DNA of 64,000 nucleotides from Triatoma infestans (taxonomy: Eukaryota; Arthropoda; Insecta; Hemiptera; Reduviidae). The number at the start of each line of letters is the position of its first letter. Positions within the stretch are counted from its first letter, which is position 1. Below the pieces are notes generated by a model. That model saw only the letters and a list, made by a program, of their open reading frames with translations, had not been told where the DNA came from and ran no database searches. The position numbers and the translations under genes were made by a program. Shown piece after piece: positions 34,172 through 45,089 of the stretch. The stretch is from NCBI GenBank assembly GCA_011037195.1, contig JAAEAF010000184.1, positions 124,001 to 188,000 on the forward strand, given 5' to 3'.

Positions 34172-35015
34172 CGAGGGTCATTCAATAAGTAACGATACAA
34201 ATCGCTGTAGCTCAAAAACGGTTTATTAAAATCAATACAAAACTTTGGCTATTTTTCAAGATAGTCCCCAACAACATTTATACACTTGTCCCATCGATCT
34301 CCTAATTTGTGTATGCTCTGGATAAAATTCTTTGGGTTGATCTCGAAGCCACTTTTGCACCTGATTTTTAACTTATTCGTTGGATTGAAAATGTTTCCCA
34401 CGTAGAGCCTCTTTAAGGGATCCAAACAAATGGAAGTCCGAAGGGGCGAGATCGGGGCTGCAGGGTGGGGATGTGGAAGGATCTACCGCCCTACATTCTG
34501 AAGTGTTTTTTGAGTTAACTGTGCCGGGTGTGAGCGCGCGTTGTCATGACGCTAAATCATGCCTTTAGTCAAGAGTCCACGATGTTTCGTTAGGATGGCG
34601 TGTACTTCTTCAGTTATCAATTCAACAGTAATACGACTGTTGTCCTGAATTAACGCTTAATGCAGGATTCAAGGGAGGAAGTTGAACTTCAACCGGTCGT
34701 CCACTTTGTTGCTCGTCACAGAAACTGTTCTACCCATTTGTAAACATTCGAACGTTTCAAACAATTATTCCCGTACACTTTTAACATTCTTTCGTGCAAT
34801 TTCATTACTATTGATACCTCTGCAACTAAAAATCTAATCACTAAGCGTTGTTATTCCGAGGTGCAATGCTCGATCGGACTCGCCATTCTTTACTGAATAC
34901 ATTTGAAGTTATGCTTATCAAATACTCTCGAACAGCTGATGAGATGTTATATTGATTAAACAAACCGTTTCCGAGTTAACAGCGATTTGTCTCGTTACTT
35001 ATTGAATGACCCTCG
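34172..35015 (-). mobile_element. mariner element 2, decayed
   Basis: Inverted ends CGAGGGTCATTCAATAAGTA / TACTTATTGAATGACCCTCG with TA duplications (34170-34171 and 35016-35017). Length 844 bp. On the minus strand, pieces of transposase: RHDNARSHPAQLTQKTLQN (around 34500-34560), FGSLKEALRGKHFQSNE and WLRDQPKEFYPEHTQ (about 34310-34440). The HDNAR block holds the second catalytic D of mariner. Stops and an internal deletion inactivate it. Confidence 0.9.
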
Positions 35016-36239
35016 TATATTATTGGCTAATTATTTGAATGCAAAGTTACTTTATACGTTTGTATCTCAAATATACACATTTATTACTGATAAAATAAAT
35101 TCTCACTTCGCATTGTCTAGAACGGCTTCTATTTAGCAGATGTACGATCAAAATTATCGGAGAGGATAATATAGGATTGAATAAAAGAATACATTAACTA
35201 TAAAAGCAGTAACAGAAATGAGATAAGTTAAAAATCCAAAGAACTACAGAATACAGAGTATTATAGCTACAATAATCAATTTATTATATAGTTTAATAAT
35301 GTGAAAAATTGTGTTTGGTCAATTATCAACATAATGAGTCAAAAATGGTTATATTAAATAGTCAAAATTAGTAAGAGAAAATAATGATCTTTTGGAGACG
35401 AAACAAAAAAAAATATGTCCAAATTTATTGGCTTAAAATGACGAAACACAATACTTAAACTTAAGTACAGTTTTAATACTAAGGTTTCAAAATTGAGTAT
35501 ATTTCAAAATATAAAATTCAGAACAATTTTTTTTTTCTCTCGATATCATATTTGCAAAATTTAAATTAGTGAAAAGATAGATAAAATAGTCAATTGATAA
35601 TCATAATTGACAATATTGCATTCATGCGTGGCGAATTTAACAAAGTTTGTCTCTCTCTAACTCTCCCATTCACTAAATAATGCTTCCTGTTAAATAATTT
35701 AGTGATGTTAGATAGATTTGATTCAATAATTATCACGATGTTTAGCTAATGTAATCTAAACATATGAACAATTACCATTGTTATAACAGTCATGTATACG
35801 GTAAATTGTATGTAGCAATGTTCAAATCAATCAATACGTACGTAGATTTTATTACAGCATGCAATAAAATATGAATTGCGGCCAGCCGAATGTAATAGAG
35901 TATAATATTTACATTGCAAATTTATTAATAATTACATATAACCGCATTCTGGAAATATAATATATAAATGTACCTTTATTATTCTAAAAAAAAAAAAAAT
36001 TAAAAAACATATCTAGTCATGTTACGCTTTAGTGCTTCACTTAATAAAATGTAATTAATATGTATGATTTTTGTTGGAAAAAAGAAATGACTTCAATATA
36101 TAACATATACAATAAATAAAATAAAAAAAACTCATTTTCATATTGTATCAGTATCACTATTTTTGGTTTACTGCTTCCCATATAAAAAAAAAAATCTGGC
36201 GTTATATACTCACACAACTTTCTATTACTCTTACGTTTT
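35016..36239. other. AT-rich DNA with a family E fragment
   Basis: 35625-35760 ('tctctctctaactctcccattcac', 'ctgttaaataatttag', 'tagatttgattca') matches the interior of the family E element at 37300-37415. Otherwise nothing recognised. Confidence 0.5.
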
Positions 36240-37160
36240 CAAAATTGTGATTGTCGAATTTTATAGTTAGTACAACATATTTAATGAAATTTGGGAGAAA
36301 ATGGGAAAAACTAAATAAAAAACTGTTCATTAAAAACGCACTTCCGGTTTACTAATTTTCTTGAAACTCAGAATTTTGGCAATTGATTTATTTATAATAA
36401 GTTTTGTTTAGATGTTAGAATTGTATAATCAACTACGATAGCACTAGAGAGAATACATAACCCCCATCCCTCTCCCAAAAGCCCTGTTAAATGACTTTAC
36501 CAGCAGAAATGTTTCAAATAAAAGTTGTAGCTATTTGTATGTGAGGTTTACAGTTCTAGTTTAAAAGAAAATCTTTGGAGCCGTTTCAGAGAAAACTGAA
36601 AAATACTTTTCAGTAAAAATTGCACTTTCGGTCATCTAATATTATTCAAACTCAGAATTTCCATAACATATTTTTTTCTAATTCTAACTAATATTATTTG
36701 GATGATAGAATTGTATAGAAAACTGAAATAGCATTTTAGAGCAAACCTAACCCCACCCCTTTACCCAAAAGTGCCTTAAAGGAATTTTCCCAGAGAAATG
36801 TTTTAAGTAAACATTGTAGATCTTAGTATGTGTCTTTGACATTACAAGTTTCAAGAAAATTGTTGATGCAATTTTTGGAAAAATCGCAAAAAAAAAGTGA
36901 AAAAAAAAACATCCAGTAAAGTGGTATTTTTGGTTGAGGAATTTTGACAGACAATCTACTGTCGGATCCTATGGTTACACCTAAACGGAATATCAAGTTT
37001 GAACTTTCTACGATTTTTTGTTTTTGAGCTAAATATACACACATACAGACCATTTTATAAACACCACTTTTTTGGATTCGGGGGACCTCCTGAATTTTCG
37101 GTAAAAACTCGATATGGGTAATTTGACACGATTACTCTTAGTAAGAGGAAGTAAAACACA
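36240..37160 (-). repeat. Interspersed repeat family C, longest copy (inverted)
   Basis: On the minus strand runs from the palindromic terminus (TACTTCCTCTTACTAAGAG, 37133-37151) through a TACC...GAAAATTCAGGAGG block, 'aaaaatcgtagaaagttcaaactt', 'ccgtttaggtgtaacc', and 'gggtaaaggggtgggg', then repeats a similar unit ('gggagagggatggggg', 36464-36480). It seems to hold two or three diverged tandem units of about 300 bp. No ORF. Confidence 0.65.
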
Positions 37161-37170
37161 CTATATAGAA

Positions 37171-37578
37171 AAAACACTTAAGTTGCTGCATTGAGACCGC
37201 GTCAGTAGTTCGCTAAAAACCGACGTTTCGTCCATGTTTCAGAGTCGTTATACCTTGAAAGCCAATAAGGCACTTAACACATTAATTAAACGGGCTAATT
37301 TAGCAAAGTCTCTCTCTCTAACCCTATCACTCACTCTAATCACTTAATAAATAAACGTTTCTGTTAAATAATTTAGGGACCTGAGATAGATTTAATTCAT
37401 TATCTATAATCGATGTTTCAATTCGAGTCCGGAGTAATCGATTCAAAGTGTAACGACCCTGAAGAGGCTCATTGCAATATGGGCGAAACGCCAGTATTTA
37501 GCAAACCACTGACTCTGTCTCAACCCGGAAATTCAAGTATTTTTCATAAAAATGGCCGCGGAAATCTAAAAGATCATA
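37171..37578. mobile_element. Inverted-repeat element family E, full copy
   Basis: Arms of about 90-100 bp (37171-37255; 37440-37555) are reverse complements, including 'gagtcagtggtttgctaa' and 'gtttcgcccatattgcaatgag'. The interior carries 'tctctctctctaaccctatcactcac'. Non-coding MITE-like element; ends in TTTCCGCGGCC on the minus strand as does the copy at 7324. Confidence 0.75.
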
Positions 37579-37959
37579 CTGCGATTACGCCAAATTTTCC
37601 GAGATTTTCATGATGAAGATCCCTTGATTGAAGAAAAAAAAAATGTTTTCAGCGAATAGTCTGAGATAATAATGTAGTCTGTTTGTGGTTATTTTCACAA
37701 CAGTAGCCCTAGTTAACGGTTTCCAAACGTAGCATAATGATAATACATTTATGCTAATAATTACAATGTGTCTTATATTATAGATTGTAATATATTACAT
37801 ACAATTATTATCAGCTATAACTAAAGCATTTGGGAGGTTTAAATCAAACCGCAATCTTGAAGATCAAAGTGCCTATTTATCAATTAAACATATAGGATAA
37901 AAAAATGGATGTTTAAGATTTAATAATGAATTCAGAATGAAGTATTTCATTATTTGTTC
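37579..37959. other. Unassigned AT-rich DNA
   Basis: No ORF or repeat recognised. Confidence 0.4.
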
Positions 37960-38190
37960 ACTTATTTAGCTGAGTGGTAGCCCGCTGGAGTAGCAACGTG
38001 GAGGTCCCGGGTTCGAGTATAGCAGTGTTGCCCATAGATTTTTCTCTTTCCAGGAGTTTCTACAGCAAGCTGTCAAGTGATGAGCCATATTATCTGTAAC
38101 GAATGAACACTATCCGGAGGCTGGTAGGAGGCTCCGGGTGCCAATAATCATAGGTGCTGACGTGCCTTATATTAAAAGAAAACAATAATA
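37960..38190 (+). mobile_element. tRNA-derived SINE, copy 4
   Basis: A-box-like TTTAGCTGAGTGGTAGCCCGC, B-box-like GGGTTCGAGTAT, body 'ttctctttccaggagtttctacagc', 'gtgatgagccatattatctgt', 'ggctccggg', and 3' end TGACGTGCCTTATATT plus A-rich tail. Same plan as 17051. Confidence 0.85.
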
Positions 38191-38399
38191 GTAATAATAC
38201 GTTAAGAGGCAAAAAAAAAGTAACCTTGCTTCCTTATAGTATAATCCATCCTAAAAATTCATTTGGGGTGAGCAATAGATGGGGTCAAAGTTAATTTTGA
38301 AGATATTTATTAATCAGTATGACGCTGGTGTTAATTATTTAGTCAGTTTATATCACTTTCATTCAGCGAACATCTGGATGTTAAAATATATAAAAAAAC

Positions 38400-38775
38400 A
38401 TGTTTTCAAGTGCAATGGAAGCTGCAGCAGTTGTTGCATTATTGAACGATAGCAGGAGTCTACATATCCTGAAAACAAGTGTCCATAGGCTTTTCCGCTC
38501 ATATCAAGAGATTAATGGATGCTCAAGAAGACCTGATTCGGGCAGACATCGTGTAACGTCCAGAGGCACGACTGTTTCATTGTTACTAATGTTTTACGTA
38601 ATCGCCATTTTTTAGAGCAGTAGGAGTTAGTACACCATTTACGCCAGATGAGAAATCTAGACGTTAGCTTGCTTTCAGCTTACGATATGCTTAGCGTCAA
38701 CAGGCGGAGGTTTTCTGAAACTGGCTTAAGTGCAAGAAGACCTGCCAGATTAATGGAGTTGATGAGGAGAGAAAT
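38400..38775 (+). pseudogene. Tc1-like transposase, N-terminal part
   Basis: Frames read ALLNDSRSL, VHRLFRSYQEINGCSRRPDS, GRHRVTSRGTT (the paired helix-turn-helix DNA-binding part with the GRPR-like hook), then after a frameshift RLSETGLSARRPARLMELMR. This is the Tc1 order up to the linker before the catalytic core. The catalytic core follows only after an interruption, at 39078. Confidence 0.75.
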
Positions 38776-39077
38776 TAGTTTTGATTAATTAGACTAAATA
38801 TGAAGACACTGTTATAATATAGCTATACATTTTACACAAAGTGCACTGGACTTGTAATGATTTTATAGAATAAAATGTAAGAGTAGAGTTATGACACGAT
38901 GCGACGTATAGTTGAATCTGATAGAGAGATATCTGAATAGATTCTCACTGGCTTATATACAGGTTCTCCCACTCTAGCCTGCTTAAGTCAGAGAGTACCA
39001 GAGAGGGCCTGTTTTCTCTCGGTCAGGCTTGTGTTCTCTCTCTTGCCGATACACAGAGGTCCAAAACTGCAGCCAAA
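38776..39077. other. Insertion splitting the Tc1-like remnant
   Basis: About 300 bases unrelated to Tc1. Its layout (AT-rich start, then 'ttatatacaggttctcccactc', GC-richer end) loosely resembles the 3' UTRs at 8825 and 20603; the link is weak. Confidence 0.3.
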
Positions 39078-39188
39078 CCATGAAGCAGCCCGTTTGAATT
39101 TTGCACGGCAAATTTGCATTAATTGGATGTTTTCAGATGAATCCCGATTTTGCTTGCGGACTTCCGATGGCCGGGAGAAAGTCTGAAG
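39078..39188 (+). pseudogene. Tc1-like transposase, start of catalytic core
   Basis: ARLNFARQICINWMFSDESRFCLRTSDGREKV. The FSDESRF block holds the first catalytic aspartate of the Tc1 DDE triad. The rest of the core is absent because a foldback element begins at 39201. Confidence 0.75.
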
Positions 39189-39200
39189 AAGAAATAAATG

Positions 39201-39604
39201 AGAAATATGATTGTTAAAATTCAATGACAAAAAGTCCTGGTACATATGTATAAAACATTTTATTATACAGTATCGAGCTATTATTATATAGGCCTGGGAG
39301 CCAGGTCACTCTCAAGATAAACAACTAGCTTAAAGCAACATAGCAGGCTACAGTTTGATGATACGTTACATTACATATTTTAGCAGTGTTGGAAAACAAG
39401 CGGTGTCATTATTTCAATAAATTTATATATACGGCCATCACTGCTAACATATGTTAGCTAACTCATCATCAAACCTGCTATTTTGTTTTAATCTAGTTGT
39501 TGAGAATGATCTGGCTCCAAGATCGAAAGCTCGATACTGTATAATAAAGTGTTTTATACATGTATACCAGGACTTTTGTCATTTAATTTCAGCAATCATA
39601 TTTT
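39201..39604. mobile_element. Foldback element of about 400 bp
   Basis: Left arm 39201-39390 and right arm 39415-39604 are imperfect reverse complements over nearly their full length: 'aaaagtcctggtacatatgtataaaa', 'ttattatacagtatcgagct', 'ggagccaggtcactctcaa', 'tagcaggctacagtttgatgat'. Centre at about 39400. No ORF. Confidence 0.85.
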
Positions 39605-40859
39605 GTATAAGTTTTTAAGTCCAATAAACAAAACAAAGTTCTAGTGTTAAGTGAGAATTATTCATTAGCCGCCACTTTCTCATTTAGAAGAAGTTCAGAC
39701 AAAATCTGCAATGATCGTTAAAACAATAGTCATCAATTGATAGCTGTGAATATGGCATGGATTTGGTTGTAAATGGATGCTGTGTCATCCAGGATGGAGA
39801 AAAGAAAGCCCACAAATGAGAGCAATACATTGACTTTTATTTATTCAAAAAAATTATAGCCAATTCATTGCTTGAAGTAAAGTATTACTAAAATAAAAAA
39901 CTGAGGCAATTTTTGGAATAATTTATTGAGCAATACATAGCTTTGATTAAACCAAGAAATTTGATGGACTTTTCAACCTAATATACGTTTATCAATGAAC
40001 TTTGTAATTTCTGAAAATTTCAGCTTCTCTATGAATGAATCCGTGATTTTATTTCTTGTTATTTCATTTTTTTATTATAGAATAAATATATTTGAAGGGG
40101 AGCACTCAAAGAAAAAATATTTTTCTTTTTAGTTGAGTTGAGAACAGTATGAAAAGATTTCTCCCCTATCATTCAGTATACAGGATCCAACCCTCGTATG
40201 TGTGTGTGTATGTACGTATTTTTGTAACGGTGAATGGTTCGTAAGAGTTTCTAAAGAAGAGAACTTTAAGAAGGTAAAGAAATGGACACGGCCAGTTGTA
40301 AAAGGGAGGAATACTACATACCCTCGGAACAACGGAGAAATTTGTTGTATAAGAACTCTCAGGAGGGTTACTGGGAACATACAAGCTTCTCTTTGGAGTC
40401 ATTGCTGTGATGTGACTGAGAGTTTGGCATCACCAAAGGGGCTATAATCTGACCCTTTCCTCTTGCTCTACCAATTCCTATATTGGTTCTCTTTTGGTAC
40501 TAAGAATAGAAAGAGTCGTCCCTTTGGGAGTAAAGGTTAAATTTATTTTATTTTCTGTTTAAGATTTCCTTCTTTTCAAAGTTTTTTTTACCAATAAAGG
40601 TGATATTTTGATAAAAGAAATACCCTATGAAATTGAATAAATGTAAGATTTGATGTAATAAAACATATATAAAAATAAGATAAAAATAACAGAATTCATC
40701 AAACTGGCGGAAATGATATAGAGAGATCTAGCGAAGACCATAACTAAAAGACGGTGGGAAACGCCGCTTATTTATCATGAATATAAAAATCGCCGTCTAG
40801 CAAATCTTGGCTGTACATGGACTGTTGCTTCAAAGTTTTATACTAAAAGCGGTTACACA
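39605..40859. other. Unassigned DNA
   Basis: 40130-40540 has moderate GC and open stretches on both strands with no recognisable domain; a TG run lies at about 40198-40212. Confidence 0.35.
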
Positions 40860-41130
40860 AGCATTTGATTGGGTTTAATATCCGGGCTTACTGTGAAAGT
40901 TGAAAAAATTTCTTCCTCGCACTTACTATTCTCATTCTTAAGTCTTCTAAAAAGTTGTTTGTATTAGTGAAGGTTTAATCTACTCTTCCTTTTACTCTGT
41001 GTAGGCCGGTGTTCTTCAAGATAAAGGTATCTTAGGACCTATTCTTAGAAATACTACTTCCTCTATGATTTATTTAATTCAGACTTCATTTCCTTGCGCC
41101 AATATATCTCGGATATTACACTGACAAACG
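40860..41130 (+). pseudogene. Jockey-type RT fragment
   Basis: Frames read QAFDWV, YPGLL, KLKKFLPRTYYSHS and, further on, LGPILRNTT: the same RT stretch as 26650-27690 (FDRIWYPGLLWKLKQFLP, LGPILFIIYIS). Heavily decayed. Confidence 0.55.
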
Positions 41131-41289
41131 GTTAACATGGAATCTGCACACACCACTCAAACGACACGAAGTAAAGAAATATTACTTTTTACCAGCGTGA
41201 CTACTTGACTGACTTTCCAACAAACTAACACTCAACAAAAGTACGTATATATAATGCACTCTGAAATCGAAATAGACTTGTGGACTAAA

Positions 41290-41870
41290 GGGGTTCCTGG
41301 GCAATGAGAGGGCGGATGCCCTAGCGAGGGAGGGCTCGCAGGATACCTTTATAGGCCCCGAACCCTTCTGCGGCTTGTCCAGGAGCCTCATCCAAACTTC
41401 TATCAAGGGGTGGATAGAAGATCAGCGTCTGCGTTGGTGGGAGGGAACACCAGGACAGAGGCAGGCAAAGCTCTTCATTAAAAGACATTTGCCTAAATTT
41501 ACCAAAGACCTACTGAGCCAAACCCGAAGGGATATAAGGTTAATTGTGGGTCTACTAACAGGGCATTGTAGGCTGAATAGACACATGCACCACCTACAAC
41601 TTGCGGATAGTGCGGTATGCCGATTCTGCAAGGTAGAGGAGGAGACCCCGGCGCACATCCTTGTGAGTGCGCCGGCCTGGCGAGGATTAGGTTTCTTCAA
41701 TTGGGGACGGGCAATCCCGAAGCTGAAAGCTTCATGACGGAGCCGCTCTCAGCTTTGCTAGGATTGATTAGGAGGGCAAAGCTGGGGGCTGTTCTGTAAC
41801 TTAAGGGGATCCACAATAGACCTCAATTTGTAGGTCGCAGTGGAATGAGGCTCCCCCCCCCGATTCTATT
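41290..41870 (+). mobile_element. LINE family A, RNase H tail and 3' end (best copy)
   Basis: The frame from GNERADALAREGSQ (41308-41349; last acidic block of an RNase H domain) runs to SIKGWIEDQRLRWWEGTPGQ, LSQTRRDIRLIVGLLTGHC, then CRFCKVEEETPAHILVSAPA and a stop at 41735. The knuckle is C-x2-C...H with the final Cys replaced by Ser. A short 3' UTR ends GGGATCCACAATAGACC...GTCGCAGTGGAATGAGG. ORF2 of RNase-H-bearing LINEs (I/LOA-like) ends this way. 5'-truncated but open over 430 bases, so fairly young. Confidence 0.75.
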
Positions 41871-41999
41871 CTATTCTTAATATGGGATTCGTTTGTCGTT
41901 AAGGCTTCCACTCTTTTAAGACAGCATTTCCTAGAAACATTATGACAAGCCAAATTTGGAATAAAGAAAATTTAACGCTCCAATGCAAGAGCAGTTATT

Positions 42000-42444
42000 T
42001 GTTACGCTGCGCAAGCTTGGGGTTTTATGCGGTTTGCTTCAATTGAAAGAGTATACACCTTTTTTATTAAAAAAATATTCTCTCTTCCTCGAAATTCTCC
42101 AGACTATATAATATATTTGGAAAGAGGGGCTAGCCCGTTATATATCTTTACATTATCCCTGCATATAAAGTATATTCATAAAGTATTCTCATTAGACAAT
42201 TCCTGGTTAACCAAGTTGCTTGCTCGGGAAATTATTAATAGAAAATTGTTTTGGCATGAAAATTTTATAAATGTATGTAATAAATATAATTGTGATCTAA
42301 ATTTTTGCTTGTAAAATGTTATAGCTGGAATTTTTCTTTTAGACTCCGGCAGACGGAGTCTCATATATCTATGCATAGAATACTTTTGAATTTCATTTTG
42401 TACTTCTTTGTAAATAAAGTGATTATTATTATTATTATTATTAC
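42000..42444 (+). mobile_element. LINE ORF2 C-terminus with (ATT)n tail
   Basis: The frame from WGFMRFASIERVYTFFIKKI (about 42018) through IFSLPRNSPDYIIYLERGA, LYIFTLSLHIKYIHKVF, to a stop at 42312 matches the thumb region after the LINE RT (compare ELERIQLSFFKKLFHLNKSV in the LINE at 53795). A short 3' UTR ends in (ATT)n at 42421-42444. 5'-truncated. Confidence 0.65.
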
Positions 42445-42579
42445 TTATTTATCAATTTAAAAGTGTTAATGTTGATGAGATATCAGACAGACTATGTAAT
42501 ATTCAAAACTTTATAACAAATTTTGTATATCTATGTTTTAATTTAAAATAAATCTTCAAGAAACAAATCAAAAATTTCA

Positions 42580-43302
42580 ACGTGTGGTATCGGAACAATC
42601 TTTGCTCTCTACTAGTCCAACGCAACCGATTTTTTTGCGGCGGTACAGTAATGTAGACGAATCCTGCAACGACTATTATACGCCCGAAACCAACAGCAAT
42701 CGATACAGTGACAGCCAAGGAAGAATCAACGCCGAAAAAGGCGAAATGCGGCCCGGCCCATCTGCAGGGAAAATCATTATCCACAATTATTTGGAACAAC
42801 AAAGGAATCTTGTTGACGGATTATCTAGAAAATGACAGGACGATTAACACCAAATACTATTCTACTCTTCTGATCCAGTTGAAGCGAAAAATTAAGGAGA
42901 AAAGGCCAGGTGTGGCAAATAGGAAAGTTCTGTTTCATCAGGAAATCGCTGCCAGTCACAAACCTCTCAGTGTGATGACTAAAATTCATGAACTGAAGTT
43001 TAAAGTTGTGCCGCATGCACTCTATTCACCAGACTTGCACCTTTGGATTTCAGCCACTTCCAGATCTGAGAAAAATTCCAGGGTGGGAAGAAATATGTAT
43101 CCAATTCAGCAGTCACCTCAGCGACTAAAGCCTATTTTGCAGAATTGGACGAATGTGCCTACATAGAAGGAAGGCACTACAGCACAGGTGGCTCAAGTTT
43201 ATAAATTTATGATTAGATTTTGACGAGAAATAAAGTGAATTTATGTCATTATTTTTGTTTCTTCCATGTTATGTCGGAAACTTATCATCCCATCCTCGTA
43301 AT
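42580..43302 (+). pseudogene. mariner element 3, transposase remnant
   Basis: Two overlapping frames hold RVVSEQSLL, FLRRYSNVDESC (first catalytic D in place), ITIDYLEN-like TDYLENDRTINTKYYSTLL, RKVLFHQEIAASHK (second catalytic D, normally HQDNA, changed to E), and LYSPDLHLW (third). The 3' end 'tcggaaacttatcatcccatcctcgta' fits a mariner inverted repeat. The 5' inverted repeat and N-terminus are missing. Confidence 0.8.
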
Positions 43303-43332
43303 ATATTTGTCTGGACAAATATTGCAAACAAT

Positions 43333-44582
43333 GGGCCGGGTTAATAAAAACGAGTAGGACGAGTAAATACTAGTACAGATTCAAAAAACAAGTAAACGCA
43401 AAAATTGAAGTGAATAAAACAAGTATTTACTATTACTTGCAAGTAAATACTTATGAGGTAAGTATACCCCAAATAAACGCCTAAATTGGTGTGAATAAGC
43501 GTAAGTAAATACTTTCGTGGCAAGGAAATACTCGCACATTTGCAAGTTCACCTGACCCCAGACTTGCCAGTCGTACTTGCATATCAAGATGGATGCATAT
43601 CTGAACCTGCGTAGTGTCAAACATTACAGAGACCGGCGAAATATAAGTCCCGATCAATCTAAGAAACTATTACGGTTCGAGAGCGAATGTGTAGATTTTA
43701 TTACAACCTACTTTCTCGATGAAAACACCGATGCTCGAGGTGGAGGATTAACGAGGATGGAAATTTTTCTCAGATATGTCAGTGATCCAGGATATCAAAG
43801 TGGTGTTGCCAAAGATATCGGGGTGGAAAGAAGTACTGTCAGCAAAACATTTTCCAGTGTATTAGACCAGATAGTAGCGAAGTTAGAAGATTGGATTAAA
43901 TTTCCATGTACTATAGAAGATGTGGATTAGGCCAAGACTGATTGGGCTTCAAAATTCCGCATTCCAACTGCCATTGGTGCTGTAGATTGCACTCACGTGC
44001 ATATAATGAAACCTTCGGAATTCGGTGACGAATATGTGAACAGAAAAGGCAAAACAATAATAAACGTTCAGATGACTTGTGACGCTAATGAAAAAATTAC
44101 GAGTGTTGATGCTCAATGGCCAGGGAGTGTGCATGACAGTAGGATTTGGCGACTGAGTGCTACTTCTCTTTATCCGATGCAATTTTCGGCAACATTGATT
44201 TATAGTACAACAGTATAATCTTTCAATAACGCTGCATCGCATCGCTTTCATCCATAGCTGCAAGATGACAAACACAAAGAGGCACAACTACTGACTCCTG
44301 AGTAATAAAGGATGTGAGTCGAGTTGGCAAGCGGCGAAAACAGAACAAATCACAACAGGAAAGATGTGTGTAGTCGTGCGCCGCTACAAGTATTTACTTG
44401 CATTTCTAGTGAACTCGGTTGTCTCGCGAGTAAATACTTGCAAGTATACCCCCGATCTAGAAAGTAAACGGTCACGAGCAAACTATACACTTTATTCACA
44501 TCGGTTAACTTGGGGTATAAATGCTTGTTACACTTTACTTGTAAGTAAATACTCGTCCTACTCGTTTTTATTCACCCGGCCC
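43333..44582 (+). mobile_element. PIF/Harbinger element, internally deleted
   Basis: Inverted ends GGGCCGGGTTAATAAAAACG / CGTTTTTATTCACCCGGCCC with a 3-bp AAT duplication (43330-43332, 44583-44585). Length 1250 bp. Both subterminal regions carry several copies of AAGTAAATACT/AGTATTTACT. Confidence 0.88.
43589..44219 (+). pseudogene. HARBI1-like transposase with in-frame stop
   Basis: Starts MDAYLNLRS; EIFLRYVSDPGYQSGVAKDI and STVSKTFSSVLDQI form the HTH-like N-terminus of HARBI1 proteins; an in-frame TAG sits at 43928-43930; then AIGAVDCTHVHIMKP (first catalytic D), YVNRKGKTIINVQMTCD, and WPGSVHDSRIWR (second catalytic D). The C-terminal third, with the last acidic residue, is missing through deletion, and the reading frame ends at 44217. 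Harbinger transposases cut out and reinsert DNA flanked by 3-bp duplications; this one cannot. Confidence 0.85.
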
Positions 44583-44585
44583 AAT

Positions 44586-45089
44586 AGGATAGCTATTTAT
44601 TTATGTGATAAAAAGTATACGAATTGAAAATCGTTGGAATCATTTCAGTAATGTCGCACTTCTGGTTGGCGGAATATTGCATTATGACTGAAATCTTCGT
44701 ATCATCAGATGCGTGGTGAAAACGAATATTAAATTTGAGCTACCAGCGTTTATTTCGATTTTAACATAGATTGTTTACACATTCGTTATAACCAAGTTTT
44801 AGTTCTCAAGGAACTTCAAAACATGTACTACAGGTGTAAACTCAATTTTAAAAAATTGATACGCTCGTAATACTTCTTCTTGCATCAAGTGAAGAGAGTG
44901 AAAATAAGCAAATATAGTATAGCTGTTTAGTATTTCACTGACATTAGCAAATATCTATGAGAACAAACATCCTCAAAAATCAAATTATGTACAAAACTCT
45001 ATCTCGTTGACGCGATATGTTAAACTCTATGTCATTGACATACTATGAAACCTAGTGTAACAAACTGTTCACTTCATTTGTTGATCATG
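44586..45089. other. Unassigned AT-rich DNA
   Basis: No ORF or repeat recognised. Confidence 0.4.

Noticed and set aside
36240..37160. Helitron
   Set aside because: A hairpin-like end exists, but the flanking CTRR terminus, 5' TC and A/T insertion site could not be shown.
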